DNA of 64,000 bases from Megalonaias nervosa (GCA_016617855.1 JAECUM010003185.1:1-64000); one strand, 5' to 3'; shown: positions 47,963 through 60,654, counted from the first letter of the stretch. Numbers and translations: made by a program. Notes: generated by a model not told the origin, from the sequence alone.

Positions 47963-49510
47963 AATACAAATCATATGGTGAATAACAGTCTTTCCAAGTG
48001 CACTGGATCCAGCAAGGGATCACGTGTGTCAGGGATTGATTAAGATAAATGCAATAAACTGACAACAAACAGTGAAAAACTAGCATCTAACTAGCCTGAG
48101 CACTTTCAACTCTTAATGAGTCTTTTTCAAAGGCATATACAAAACATAGACAAGGCAAACAAATAAAACAGAAAAACTGCAGTGTTTGCAAAACTTTACA
48201 TGGCTGTTTCTACAGGAATTACACCTTTAAATGTATTATGTTTCAAGTAGTTTTTATCAACTTGTTGCGGATACTGGGAAATATTTGTATTAACGTAGAA
48301 ATCGATAAGCCATAATGCCATCAGTTATTTTGTGTACATTTATGTAAGCCCAAATTACATCCCCGATATTTCATTGTTATAGTCATAATTGTAGGCTATT
48401 AAGCAAATTTAGAGAATTTTTCTAAAGGAAAATGTGTCGGCTGCAAAAGATAGTTTTATTTGTGACTGGATGTATTTCTCTAGTCTTCTTGGTTTAAACC
48501 ACGTGGCTTCAATGTTCTAAGGTGGTGTATCTAGTAAGATTCCTTTTCTTTCCTGGTTTTGGAACTCCAGTTGGGGTTGTTAGCAATTGCAGTAAGTGTT
48601 ATATCACTGAAAGTGTGGCCAGGGTAGGAGAAGTGTTCTGCAACTGGGCTTCTGTACAACTTCTTTGTCATCCAATCAGATCTATGAAGGTTGATCCTTT
48701 TGTGTAGCTTTTCAGTTTCTCCGACGTACTGAAGGCTACAGATCTTATATGTGATGAGATAAATTACATTCTCAGTTTTGCACGTTTTGTTTGGACCATG
48801 TATGTTTAGTTTCTCTCTAGTCACTGTGCTAGAAAATGTCCTGGTCTCTATCATATGTTGACAGGTTTTGCATCTTTTATCGCCACAGGGGCCAGATTGA
48901 CTAGGGTGGTCTTGACTACTGATTGGCTTCAGCTTCACTCTGACTAGGATGTGCTTGAGGTTTTTTGGTCTCTGGTAGGCTACTACAGGTTTGTTTGGAA
49001 GGATTAACTTTAGTGCGTCTGACGATTACACGATGGGCCAGTGTTTCACGATGATTTTACCTACTTTGGGGTTGTCTGGATGGTAGGTCAGGATAAATGG
49101 TATCCTATCAGCCTTTTCCTTCTCTCCGTACTTTAGTAGGTCATTGCGGTTTGTTTGTTTAGCCCTTTGGGTTGCCTCTGCAATCAGGCCTTTGTCGTAG
49201 CCTGGGCAAATTAAATGTTTAGACAGCTCTTCAGACCCTTTTAGGAATGTTTCATCGTCGGAGCAAATTCTGCATATCCTCAGTGCCTGGCTATATTTAA
49301 TATTCCTAATGCAGTGTTTTGGATGACAGCTGGTGGGGAGGAGATACTAGTGTTTGTCGGTTGGTTTCGAGTAAATGTCTGTATGGAGTTTGTTTTCTAC
49401 CAGTCTGGTTGTTGTGTTTAGGAAGGATGGAAGTTGTTTGCCTTGGATATAAAATCGTCCAGACTTTCTCTTCCATGTTGCCACTTCTGTAGACAATCCA
49501 CCCACACACT
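47960..49510 (-). mobile_element. Penelope-like retroelement, left copy (3' half, GIY-YIG endonuclease)
   Basis: The minus-strand frame 48938-48531 gives the C-terminal part of the element protein. It has the zinc-finger-like CGDKRCKTC, then VIYLITYKICSLQYVGET, the GIY-YIG-type core of Penelope-like endonucleases. Upstream in its sense (49510-49000) are the end of the RT domain and a linker, with stops. Compared with the right copy, about 54 bases are missing near 49430. The element's non-coding 3' end extends to the AT run, about 90 bases further than in the right copy. It is truncated at the RT side and inactive. Confidence 0.85.
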
Positions 49511-51199
49511 TCCTAGTACAACTCCTGGAGCATGTCTGAAAACTCACTAACTTTTAATTTAATGAAGAAAACTACCTCCAAATCAATGGAACCGCAATGG
49601 GTACAAAAATGGCCCCTTCGTATGCCAATATTTTTATGGGAAAACTGGAGGGTCAACTTTTAGCATCGGTTGAACTTACACCATACCAGTGGGCATGCCT
49701 TATCGGTGATATAGAAATGAAGTGGCAACATGGAAGAGAAAGTCTGGACGATTTTATATCCAAGGCAAACAACTTCCATCCTTCAATAAAATTCACGGCA
49801 GAAATCTCCAACTCAAACCACGTTTTCCTAGACACAGCAACCAGACTGGTAGAAAACAAACTCCATACAGACATTTACTCGAAACCAACCGGCAAACACT
49901 AGTATCTCCTCCCCACCAGCTGTCATCCAAAACACTGCATTAGGAATATTAAATATAGAAAGGCACTGAGGATCTGCAGAATTTGCTCCGATGATGAAAC
50001 ATTCCTAAAAAGGTCTGAAGAGCTATCTAAACATTTAATTTGTCCAGGCTACGACAAAGAACTGATTGTGGAGGCAACCCAAAGGGCTAAACAAACAAAC
50101 CGCAATGACCTACTAAAATATGGAGAGAAGGAAAAGGCTGATAGGATACCATTTATCCTGACCTACCATCCAGACAACCCCAAAGTAGGTAAAATCATCG
50201 TGAAACACTGGCCCATCGTGTAATCGTCAGACGCACTAAAGTTAATCCTTCCGAACAAACCTGTAGTAGCCTACCGGAGATCAAAAAACCTCAAGCACAT
50301 CCTAGTCAGAGTGAAGCTGAAGCCAATCAGTAGTCAAGACCACCCTAGTCAATCTGGCCCCTGTGGCAATAAAAGAGGCAAAACCTGTCAATATATGATA
50401 GAGACCAGGACATTTTCTAGCACAGTGACTAGAGAGAAACTAAACATACATGGTCCAAACAAAACGTGCAAAACTGAGAATGTAATTTATCTCATCACAT
50501 GTAAGATCTGTAGCCTTCAGTATGTCGAAGAAACTGAAAAGCTACACAAAAGGATCAACCTTCATCAATCTGATTGGATGACAAAGAAGTTGTACAGAAG
50601 CCCAGTTGCAGAACACTTCTCCTACCCTGGCCACACTTTCAGTGATATAACACTTACTGCAATTGCTAACAACCCCAACTGGAGTTCCAAAACCAGGGAA
50701 GAAAAGGAATCTTACTGGACATGCCGCCTTAGAACATTGAAACCACGTGGTTTAAACCAAGAAGACTAGAGAAATACATCCAGTCACAAATAAAACTATC
50801 TTTTGCAGCCGACACATTTTCCTTTAGAAAAATTCTCTAAATTTGCTTAATAGCCTACAATTATGACTATAACAATGAAATATCGGGGATGTAATTTGGG
50901 CTTACATAAATGTACACAAAATAACTGATGGCGTTATGGCTTATCGATTTCTACATTAATACAAATATTTCCCAGTATCCGCAACAAGTTGATAAAAACT
51001 AGTTGAAACATAATACATTTAAAGCTGTAATTCCTGTAGAAACAGCCATGTAAAGTTTTGCAAACACTAAGAGTTTTTCTGTTTTATTTGTTTGTCTTGT
51101 CTATGTTTGATATATGCCTTTGGAAAAGACTCATTAAGAGTCAAAAGCGCTCAGGCTAGTTAGATGCTAGTTTTTCACTGTTCGTTGTCAGTTTATTGC

Positions 51200-51200
<1 letters not shown>
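49511..51200 (+). mobile_element. Penelope-like retroelement, right copy (RT end plus GIY-YIG)
   Basis: Plus-strand pieces: the RT segment INGTAMGTKMAPSYANIFMG (near 49580-49640). The catalytic region reads LIGDIEMKW (49699-49725), so the usual Asp-Asp pair is broken. A linker and then the frame 50311-50769 follow, with VIYLITCKICSLQY and YVEET, where the conserved Gly of the motif is Glu. The zinc-finger-like motif is CGNKRGKTC, missing one Cys. The protein overlapping the left copy differs at about 7 of 135 residues. The end at 51200 runs straight into an AT microsatellite. Confidence 0.85.

Positions 51201-51253
<53 letters not shown>
51201..51253. repeat. (AT)n microsatellite at right end of Penelope pair
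   Basis: About 26 AT units directly after the right copy's GTTTATTGCATTT end. Confidence 0.95.
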
Positions 51254-51256
<3 letters not shown>

Positions 51257-51259
51257 TAC

Positions 51260-51955
51260 TACATGAATCAGGAGAGAGGTTGAAGGCATATCTAGGTCAA
51301 TGTGTACTAATTTGCACAGACATCTTACTATTTTCCAGGGAATATCCTCAGTACATGTATTATAAAATAACTTCCAGTATAGATCCATACCAAGCAAATC
51401 AAAATCAAAATTAGAATTACTATAACAATCTCACAAGTGGTTCTGGGATTTTACATTTTGGTTCTAAATCTTAGAATGAGTAGGAGTCTGAAAATTTGGG
51501 TTTGTAATCTGTGATACAGTATGATACTGCCAACACTAAATCCCACTGCTGGAACCAGCCATGATCCTATTTGTCACATGCTGTGAGTAGGAAAGCCTTG
51601 ATAATGTGTGATAAGCACCATATGACAAGAGTTTCAGGATAAGGATTCCTGGGCTCTTCACTCATGGAACTCAGGACTCCCCAGCCTATTTCTATAAACC
51701 TAAGATTCAATCACTTTTAAAATCACAGAAAGGAAAATGAAAAGGTATATTGCGGAGCTGTCAGCGACCTTAGCCTCTGGTTCAAATAACATGAAATTCT
51801 CAAAGGATGCACCATTTTTCCCTGAGATGTGTCCCTTTGATGTCCCTCATTTACCCCTAGGATGCTCCTGCTTCACATATTCTGGTCACCTTTGCCAATC
51901 TGCAAACTAGCTCAAGGCTTGACTTAAGTAAATAGACATGAAGCCAGGGTGTCTG
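51260..51955. other. Non-coding stretch
   Basis: Nothing supported. Confidence 0.4.
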
Positions 51956-51959
51956 ATTA

Positions 51960-52120
51960 GACAAAAAAAAAAAAATGTCCATTTCCTATTACAATAGTTT
52001 TAAAATTAGGGTAGGTAGGTAGGTGGATTTTATTTTTACCCTGAAGGAAAAAAAAAACCAGTAGGGTCAGCATCAAAAAGCAGGGATGGTCAAAAAACAC
52101 AATTTTTTTTGCATTAGCAG
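51960..52120. repeat. Dispersed repeat, copy 2
   Basis: Counterpart of 43490-43675: A-rich start, AAAATTAGGGTAGGTAGGTA, then AGGGTCAGCATC and GGGATGGTCA with AAACAC and a T run. Confidence 0.6.
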
Positions 52121-52279
52121 TTAATCCTTATTGCAACTATCTTGTGAAAAACCCATCTGAATGCAGATCTGACAAACTTCAAAGAAACCATCATTCTAAC
52201 AAGTGTATATGTACAAACCTGCAACTGATTCACAAATAAATGTTGCTCTAATTTTTGTTGTAATTGTTAAATAAATTGG

Positions 52280-52640
52280 TGATGACACGAATATAAATCA
52301 TCAGTATAATCAAGGCCTTCTCCGAGTCTGTCAGGACAATATGCTATTTAAGTATGGGTGATTTCAGCAGGATATAGTGGTCCAACTTGCAAAGGAGTGT
52401 TTCATTGGAGACATGATCGAAAACCTATGTACTTTAACAGGAGTTTTGCAGTATGTGTTTGTCATGGTGTGTAAATAATGACATTCCAAAGGAACATGGT
52501 TGTAGGAGTATCCAAGTAAAGTGAATAATCACCATTTAAAGGTATGTGTAATCAAATTCTAAAAAACGACATCCGTTACTGAAACAGTCTGTACTGAACG
52601 TATACATGGCCTTTATGACTTTCACTTTAATTGGTGGAGA
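52280..52640. repeat. Partial third copy of the 54.5/55.9-kb duplicated segment
   Basis: Shares, in order, GTAAATAATGACATTCCAAA, GGAACAT, AGTGAATAATCACCATTTAA, AGGTATG, AATCAAATTCTAAAAAACGA and ACTGAAACAGT..GTACTGAA with 54.9-55.05 and 56.3-56.45 kb. Confidence 0.75.
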
Positions 52641-52722
52641 TCCTCTACGCATGTATATATGCTTTATGTAAAAGACATTTTTTTTTCTCTCTTCAAATCG
52701 AACACAAAGGGCATATGCTTAC

Positions 52723-52764
52723 CTTCAATATAAAAAGGTCATCCTGCTTGCAATAGGTTTGTGG
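52723..52764 (-). other. Candidate non-coding 5' exon of the LRR gene
   Basis: On the minus strand, a 42-nt segment lies between an acceptor (CTTTTTATAG) and a strong donor (GTAAGCAT). It contains an ATG with a stop five codons later, which would be a small upstream ORF. It is inferred from splice signals and position only. Confidence 0.3.
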
Positions 52765-53034
52765 CTATAAAAAGAAAAACTATTAACAACGATACTCGTT
52801 GTAATGTAATTTCGAGGATGACGGATGTATCATGCTTCACAACGTTTAATAGGAATTTATCCGTGTAAATGAAAATTAACTTTCTAAAAAAGGCATTACG
52901 TCTTACAACCTGTTTCCACTATTATTAAACACATATTTACACAATAAACAGGTAACTGTGACGTTTTTACCTAATTTTAGCAAGAAACCTGTTAATTGTT
53001 GTCTCCGTTGTTACCAAGCTTTATCAATTCTTAC

Positions 53035-53110
53035 TTGGGAAGAGCTAAGAGGTAGTACCTAAATTCTGAAACGTAACAAAAGTTTGGCGCGGAACAGCCA
53101 CGTCAAGTAC
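53035..53110 (-). promoter_or_regulatory. Candidate promoter / first exon region of the LRR gene
   Basis: A strong minus-strand donor (CCCAA|GTAAGAATT, boundary at 53035) lies just downstream of a small GC-richer island. The island holds TTTGGCGC (53083-53090), a match to the E2F consensus TTTSSCGC. CpG-containing bases are rare in the surroundings. A transcription start near 53.1 kb is an inference. Confidence 0.3.
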
Positions 53111-53114
53111 ATTC

Positions 53115-53977
53115 TTTACATGTTGAATCGGTACACGCTAAAATAAAGTAAAACCTCAATCTTTCGTAAACTTTTTATATCGACTATAAATAATAAATTA
53201 AACAAAAGCTTAAAATATATCAAAACTCAACTGCACACATCATATGCCACAATGCAATTACTATATTTACAAGTTTTTTTCAAAGGTTTAAATATTACAA
53301 GTTTATAGTAAGGTAGTATTTTCAAAAGTTATATCTCATTACCTATTGCTTTTTTAAGTTTTAAGTTCCAGTTTTCTTGAAATATTTATCAATATTATTT
53401 TCAAAGACTGCTTCTACAGAAAATTTCATTTCAAGCTTAGGGAACAGTGATGTTTAAGGTATAATGGTAGCAATTGTTTTTCCATAGACCTTAATGCTAA
53501 TGTTTTGTGAAATAAATACACCTTCTATCCTACCTCAGCATGCGTGTCACACACTGTCATAGAGAACAATGTTAGATTGTCAATTTGACAAGGACAGAAC
53601 CAGGTACTCCATTGCATTTAAGAGAGATAACTCTGCTGGAACTAGACAGGGGTAAGAGTTATCTAGACACAACAGGCACATTGACAGTCATGTGTACCAT
53701 ATTTTTAAAAAAATCATAAAAAATACAAAATATGATCTAGATATGAATTAACATAATCTCACATGTTGCAAGAGGTTCAAGTTTTTGTTAGGCCTAACAA
53801 AAAGTACAGCTCTTACATAATGCACCAATCATATATAGTATTGTTGTTTATTTCTGAATACAATGTTCCCTACACCTTAAGTTCAGCCCACCTGAGGTTG
53901 TACAATTGGTACAGTTATACCTTATAAATAGCCTACAGGATACTGCATTGCTGTTGATACTGTTGTTGTTGCTGCTA

Positions 53978-54020
<43 letters not shown>

Positions 54021-54530
54021 GACTCCATTTTTATCAATCCCACCTTTTATTTAGCATGAAAGTAAAAATCTTTAACATTGACATCAATCTAAACGAGAGG
54101 CTAAAGTAGACCAGATATCACTTACCTAGGTGGCAGATAGCCAAATGCAAAGCAGTTAACCAAGAAATCTGGACTTAGAGAGTGACTTCTGCATAAATTT
54201 TTTCCAATGCTGTTAATTGCATATGCTTTAAAACAATTGCTTCAAGTGACCCTGTTTTTTGTTATCTTCTTCTGTATTAGATGGCAAATCAACATCATTC
54301 ATCCAATATTGAAAGGCTAATGCCAGGATACTTTCTGTCAAATTTGGTCAAATTCTTTTACAAGTTTATTTTTATAGATAAAGGTGTGTAAATGCTTTTT
54401 TATTTTTAGTATTGGCAGTTATATTTGATGGTAGAATGTCACCATTTGCATATATACGAAAGGCCTTCAAGCTGGAACACATTCTGTAAAATTTGTTCAA
54501 ATTATGTAGCTTTTATAGTAAAAGTCATGA
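53115..54530. other. Non-coding stretch upstream of the LRR gene
   Basis: Holds a (TTA)n microsatellite (about 53977-54019). No gene seen in the divergent direction. Confidence 0.4.
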
Positions 54531-54536
54531 ATACTC

Positions 54537-55085
54537 ATTCACTCATCTTAAATTAAATATAAATTGTTCTTTTAAAATTTAATACTAATTTTGTATAACC
54601 AAAGTCTGTTCAATCCCATTTAGTGAATGCTCTGCACCTTAACTGTCATTAAGAAACTTCCAGATGAAAAGTTTTGATTGCCATATACTTTTACAATGGT
54701 GGCCATTTGCTAAACTGAGTCAGAAAAAAAGGGCACCTTCAGTTTAATCAACACAATATAGGGTAGTTTGAATTTGTTTATTAGCACATGTAGTTTTTGT
54801 TGTGACATCGCAGCATGCAAACATTCAGTCTGGATTTGTACTGGATCACCTATAGGTTGATCTCATCGAAAAATGTCCTTGTACTTTATCATTGATTTTG
54901 CTGTATTTCCCAGGGCATGTAAACAATTACCTTCCAAAGGATTATGAACATAAGGGGATCCAAATAAAATGAATTATTGCCATTTAAAGGTAAGAAGAAT
55001 CAAATTTTACAAAAATGATGTCCATAACTGTAACATTGTTGAACGCCTGCATGACCTATAAGAGTTTAACTTTAAAATGAACAAT
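54537..55085. repeat. Direct duplication, copy 1
   Basis: Begins CTCATCTTAAATTAAATATA and matches 55938-56485 throughout (AACTTCCAGATGAAAA, GGTGGCCA, TTCAGTCT, GTACTGGATCAC, TAGGTTGATCTCATC, TTGCCATTTAAAGGTA). The offset is about 1.4 kb. It is non-coding. Confidence 0.85.
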
Positions 55086-55937
55086 GAAAAGTTGTTTCAT
55101 TTGTGGTAACAGCCATTTTTTATGGCAGATTGATACCATTTGTGAAATAATAATTGTCCTTCATGCTATGGTGCTTTCTGTCAAATTCTGCTTATCATTT
55201 TCTTTAGAAGTGATCATGTAAAGGATTTTAAAATTGTAGTAATGCAGTCATACTTGACTGCAAACAGCATCATTAGCATATATTTAACAGTATTTAATGT
55301 CAGATATGTAGTCAAATTCTGTTTAGTGGGTTTTGAGATGCATTTTATTCAGTACTGGTGGCCATATTTATGGCAGATTAGTACCACTTGAGAGAATACT
55401 TTATGTCAACTTTGGTAAAATTATTTTGAGTGGTTTTTGAGTTATTCAAAGGTTTTTTCGATATCAGATCAGCATCCAATGAATAAATTTGAAAGGCATT
55501 GATGCCAGTTAAGCTACCTGTAAATTTGCGAATGGATATTTCATAACAATGGATTATACAATAAACTCCAATGGACCCTTAACTCTTACCTTAATCTATA
55601 GGTGTGAATGGGCTGATGAAAGGATGGAATGACACGCACAAGGGCACCAAAAATGATTGATATACCATGGTTAGCTGAATGATTATTACCCTCCTTTTTA
55701 TTTTGGTAACTACAGTTAGCAGAAACATGTATTCATGACAACACAAATGGTAATATGAGGCAGTAATTGTGGGTTGAACTTGGGTAAAGTCTAATATTCA
55801 AAATAGCATCGTTGCATTCGTTCATTCTTTTCATGATGGTAGCAGCAACTTAATTAGTCAATTAGTGCATGACAGTAATCAAAAATGGTACAGCAGTCCA
55901 CAACTATATTAAAAGTCATATAGGCTATGCATGCAGT

Positions 55938-56485
55938 TTTACTCATCTTAAATTAAATATAAATTGTTGTTTTAAAATTGAATACTAATTTTGTTTAACC
56001 GAAGTCCATTCTATCCTGATTATGGAATGCTCAAGAGCTTAACTCTCATCAGGTAACTTCCAGATGAAAATTATCAATAGCTATGGACTTTTGCAAAGGT
56101 GGCCAGATACTAAACTCGGCCAAGAAAAGAGCATGTCGAGTCTAATCGTCACAATACAGGGTCATACGAATTTCTTCATCTACATGAGTAGCTTTCATTG
56201 TTACATCACTTCACATGACATTCAGTCTAGATTGTACTGGATCACACCTGTAGGTTGATCTCATCCAAAAGTGTTTATGTACTTTAATGTTGACTCTGCC
56301 ACATGTACTTCTTAGGGTTTGTAAATAATGACCTTCTAAAGGAACATTAGTGCGTGAGGATCCAAATTAACTGAATAATTGCCATTTAAAGGTATGAAGA
56401 ATGAAATTCTAAAAAATGACACCCATTACTGATATAATCGATGCTGAATGCATACATGACCTGTACAACTTTTACTATCATTAGA
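55938..56485. repeat. Direct duplication, copy 2
   Basis: Counterpart of 54537-55085 with substitutions and small indels. Its right part also matches 52280-52640. It could be a dispersed element present three times or an old tandem duplication. Confidence 0.85.
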
Positions 56486-56489
56486 ACCC

Positions 56490-57420
56490 ATTCAAATAAG
56501 AACCGTCCCAATGAAATATAATCACTCCATGGCTTATTTCTGTTGTGGTTCTGTAGACAAAGACTAATCAAATCTCCTACAACTGCACTTGTGTTGCACA
56601 TTCATATAATTTAAACTTTTATTGAAATCAAAAATATGGCCAAACTAAAGGGCCGGAGGAGGGGGGGGAATGAAGAGGCAGATAGACAGACAAACAGATG
56701 AAGAGAAAGAAATACATTCCATCAATGATTAACTATACAAGATGCACACTCTAGCAGAATTGCATGCACTGGATGCTTGAGATTAAACTGTGGCCACTAG
56801 AGCAACCATTGGAATCTTGTCTCCCTAGTGTGTAGTATAATAATCTCCTTTTAATGGGACAGACATAATGAAACAAAACAGTGATTTTAGAAAATGAGTG
56901 ATCTCTTGGGGGGGGGGGAGAAGAACAATGATAAATTTTAACAATGTCAATACATTTTTGTCCAAACATTTTTTTTTTTAAATTTACAGATAATGATCAA
57001 TCAAATTGATACCAGTACTTTTACTTAATAAGCTGCAAAGTATATACCTTTGTTCTGTATGTCTGTGAATTTTTTATATCAATTATTTATTGTACCTTTT
57101 TTCCTGTATGTTTGTGGTTTTTATATTAATTATTCAATAATTAATCAACTGTTGTCTTAATCCAATTAAGGCTAAATGAATATCAGAAAATTAAATATCA
57201 TAATAAAACAATTATTGACATTTGATTCTGGTTGCATCAAGAATCAAACAACCCCAGAAAACTTGTTTCACCTCGGCCTGCAGTAGTGATAAATATATAT
57301 TTTTGGGGGTTGATAAATCCTTGTAGCAACTGAAATCTCAGCAGTTGTGAAACAGTGTTTCCTCTCAATACATAAACAATTATCAGGAAATTCTATGAAG
57401 TTGATAATATATTCTGTAAA
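56490..57420. other. Non-coding stretch
   Basis: Nothing supported except short G runs near 56655 and 56910. Confidence 0.4.
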
Positions 57421-57424
57421 GCTG

Positions 57425-58010
57425 CTTAAGAGGTGGAAGGGAAATTTACTTCTATATCATTATGTACACATATTACAAAAGATATGTGGAGAGAGTGAGA
57501 GAGAGAGTTCAGATAGTAAAACAATCAAGAAATGTGCTCAGCACACTTTATTGCAATATATAATCAATAACATTTGTGCACAGCTGATGGTGCAAAATAC
57601 ATGTTAAATGAAATAGATATAACTTCATTCAGGTTACTTAATAATCATCAGGATTAATAAATTTCCATGTTATAAATATATCGAGTACAAAAAAAAAAAA
57701 TTAAAAATTTTCATGATTAATAATATTTAAAATTAATTATCACTGCTAATTAGTTCATTCCCATTTTTTTCATACATATTTTGAAATGCCAGTAAAATAA
57801 ATTCATAATATTCTAAAATCTCATGAGATGGAGGAGGAATTCAACTCCCAAGACCTTATGTGCACATATTCCAAAGACATGTGGAAAATATAGATAGATC
57901 CTGTGATTTCAGATAATGAAAGAATCAGTCACATAAATGGTGCAGTCATGTTGCATTGCTAGTAAAGTTATCATTGTAGCAAAATTAAAAGGATTCTTTC
58001 TCATTTCATC
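57425..58010. repeat. Weak direct duplication of about 170 bp
   Basis: TATGTACACATATTACAAAA with GATATGTGGA (57460-57495) recurs as TATGTGCACATATTCCAAAG with ACATGTGGAA (57858-57890), in a comparable context. It is strongly diverged. Confidence 0.45.
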
Positions 58011-58129
58011 AATGAAGGATAAATATTTATATAAGTAATCTTGCATTATCATTATATGAATATATTAGTTTACATATAAGAAGGGTATCTGTGATTTATG
58101 GAACAAACAAAACTCTTTGACTGTACAAA

Positions 58130-58205
58130 CAAAATTGTACAAATATGTCTAAACAATACAAAATATGTCTAGACTGTACAAAATATGTCTAGACTGTGCA
58201 AACTA
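58130..58205. repeat. Short tandem repeat, unit about 22 bp
   Basis: Three to four copies of AAATATGTCTAGACTGTAC or variants. Confidence 0.75.
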
Positions 58206-58509
58206 CATCTTCTGAAGGCTGCAGTTCTACTGATTATTTTGATTTCAATTTCTTGCAACTAAAACTAAAATATAAACAAATACAGTCCTTTATATCTGTA
58301 CTCTACTGACATCACCCTGCACTGAAAATTTGGTCTAAACTCTAAATTACTGTGACTGAACTACCCTACCATCGGACTCTCAGGACACCGTGTTTTCTGT
58401 CAACATATAGCCATTAGTCATATGGTAGGTAAAAGTAAGTGCAAACATTTGTACACAATATTAACTCATCTACACCCAAGACAGGAAAATACTGACAAAT
58501 AGCAATAAT

Positions 58510-59245
58510 ACAAAATGAATGGGTATTTAAGTATACCATAAGCCAGCCTATATGTCAAAAAAAAAAGTTCTCTTTGAGAATTTAAGTATACAATAGGCCA
58601 GTCTATATGTCAAAATAAAGTACTCTGTGGGTATTTAGGTATACAATAATTCAGTCTATATGTCAAAATAAAAGTACTATGTGGGTATTTAGGTATACAA
58701 TAATTCAGTCTATATGTCAAAATAAAGTACTCTGCGGGTATTTAGGTATACAATAATTGTCTATATGTCAAAATAAAAGTACTATGTGGGTATTTAGGTA
58801 TATAATAGGCCAGTCTATATGTCAAAATAAAGTATTCTGTGGGTATTTAAGTTTACAATAGGCCAGTCTATATGTCAAAATAAAGTACTCTAGGGGTATT
58901 TAAGTATACAATAAGCCAGTCTATATGTCAAAATAAAGTACTCTTTGGGTATTTAGGTATACAATAATTCAGTCTATATGTCAAAATAAAGTACTTTTGG
59001 GGAATTTAAGCATACAATATGCCAGTCTATATATGTCAAAAAAAGTACTCTTTGGGTATTTAAGTCTACAATAAGCCAGTCTATATGTCAAAATAAAGTA
59101 CTCTTTGGGTATTTAATTACATGTATACAACAAGCTAGTGTATATGTCAAAATAAAGTACTCTGTGGGTATTTAGGTATAAAATAAGCCAGTCTATATGT
59201 CAAAATAAACCACTCTTTGGGAACTTAAATATACAATAAACCTAT
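58510..59245. repeat. 53-bp satellite, block 1
   Basis: About 14 copies of GGGTATTTAGGTATACAATA, ATTCAGTCTATATGTCAAAA, TAAAGTACTCTGT. Subtypes with AGGCCAG, AAGCCAG and AATTCAG alternate. Confidence 0.95.
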
Positions 59246-59569
59246 TTAGAGAGGGTGACACAATTTGCTGCATGGAACTAATCCTCCTTGTGGCCATCTA
59301 TTATATGCATATTTACATTCAGAGTACACTGTTGCACTTACAATAAAGAATGAACATACAATTCTTAATTCATTCTACACAAGAAAAAAAAATACACAAG
59401 CTTATACCAGAAAAAAAAAAAAGACATATATTTAACATAAAAAGAATTTTCATAAGAATATGTTACAACTAGATACATTGTGTAAATACAGTACAAAATA
59501 GTGAGACAGCAAAAATGAGGGTTTGGGCAGTTTTTATTTTATGTTGTAATGTATATGGAAAATCAAATA

Positions 59570-60545
59570 GGATCCACTTTTCAAATTATACCTAAATGCA
59601 TTTATATCTTCTCTTTCTCTAATTTCCCTTGGGATCCTTTTTTATATTAGTGGCCCTGAATTTTGAAAACTGTTCTTAGAGAGTTCCTTATTTGATTTTG
59701 AAATGGAAACTTTGTATTCTGAATTTATCTTAAATTGCAAGTGTTGCCTTGTTTTCAAGCAAGGAACAGTTCCTCAAGATATAATGGAGCCATATAGTTT
59801 GAAACTTTAGCCTTTCTCCAAAGTAATTGTTCATTTATGTTAAAATTTTCAGATTATTCATTCCATTTGGGATGTTTTCAGCATTGTCTAGGATAAGTCT
59901 TGCAAGCCCTTTTTTGCAAACAGAATAATTTGCAAATATTCCACTCAGAAGAGTCTCCCCAAATAACATTACAATTGCCATGGTATGGTTGTATATAGCA
60001 TTTGCAAATATATTAACCTATGTTTAGTTGATACATATGACCTTAATAACCCCACACATGAACTAATTATATGACATATGATCTAAATCAGAATATTCCA
60101 TTACAAATTGTTATCAACCATCACTCCAAGGGTTTCATCATGGATAACCATTTCTGGACAAATTTCATTGTATTTATGATTCAAACTGTTAGTTTCCAAT
60201 GTTGCTGTATTTTTCTGGATAGTAATCATTAACATTTTACTTTGTGTTTACCTTCATGCCATTTTCCTTACACCAGGAGCCTAATCAAAGCAAGGCTCTC
60301 TGAAGAGATACCTGTAGGACTGATATTAGCTGTTTAAACTCTTTTATATTGGTGTCATCTGTATGCAAGTCAGCAGATGAAATAGAGTTGCATATTTTCA
60401 GCAGTAGATCAATTACGAAACTGAGACAGAGGAATGGGCCCAGAATTGATCCCTGTGGTACTTCACTTGTAATTGGTTCTTTTCTGAAAAAGTGCTATTT
60501 ACTTTGACACACTGTTTTCTCTTTGTTAAATAAAATGTAAACTAA
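59570..60545 (-). pseudogene. LINE reverse-transcriptase fragment between satellite blocks
   Basis: The minus-strand translation gives EVPQGSILGPFLCLSFVIDL (near 60460-60400), a damaged catalytic box LHTDDTNIKEF (near 60370-60330) and WCKENGMKVNTK (near 60275). With stops it continues to GLARLILDNAENI (near 59910-59870) and a decayed C-terminal tail to about 59580. This is the order of a non-LTR retrotransposon RT, a different family from the two L2 copies. The expected first residues of the catalytic box, Tyr-Ala, read His-Thr. It is dead. Confidence 0.75.
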
Positions 60546-60654
60546 TCAATCACTGAATTGTCACATTGATAAATGCTCAATTTATTGATATTAATGTCAT
60601 GATCAACAAGATAAAGATTTTCAAAGATCCATTATTATGGATCAACTAGTATCT

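Noticed and set aside
52990..53025. RFX X-box (ciliary gene promoter motif) in GTTGTCTCCGTTGTTACC
   Set aside because: One half-site fits, but the partner half-site does not match the consensus at allowed spacing.
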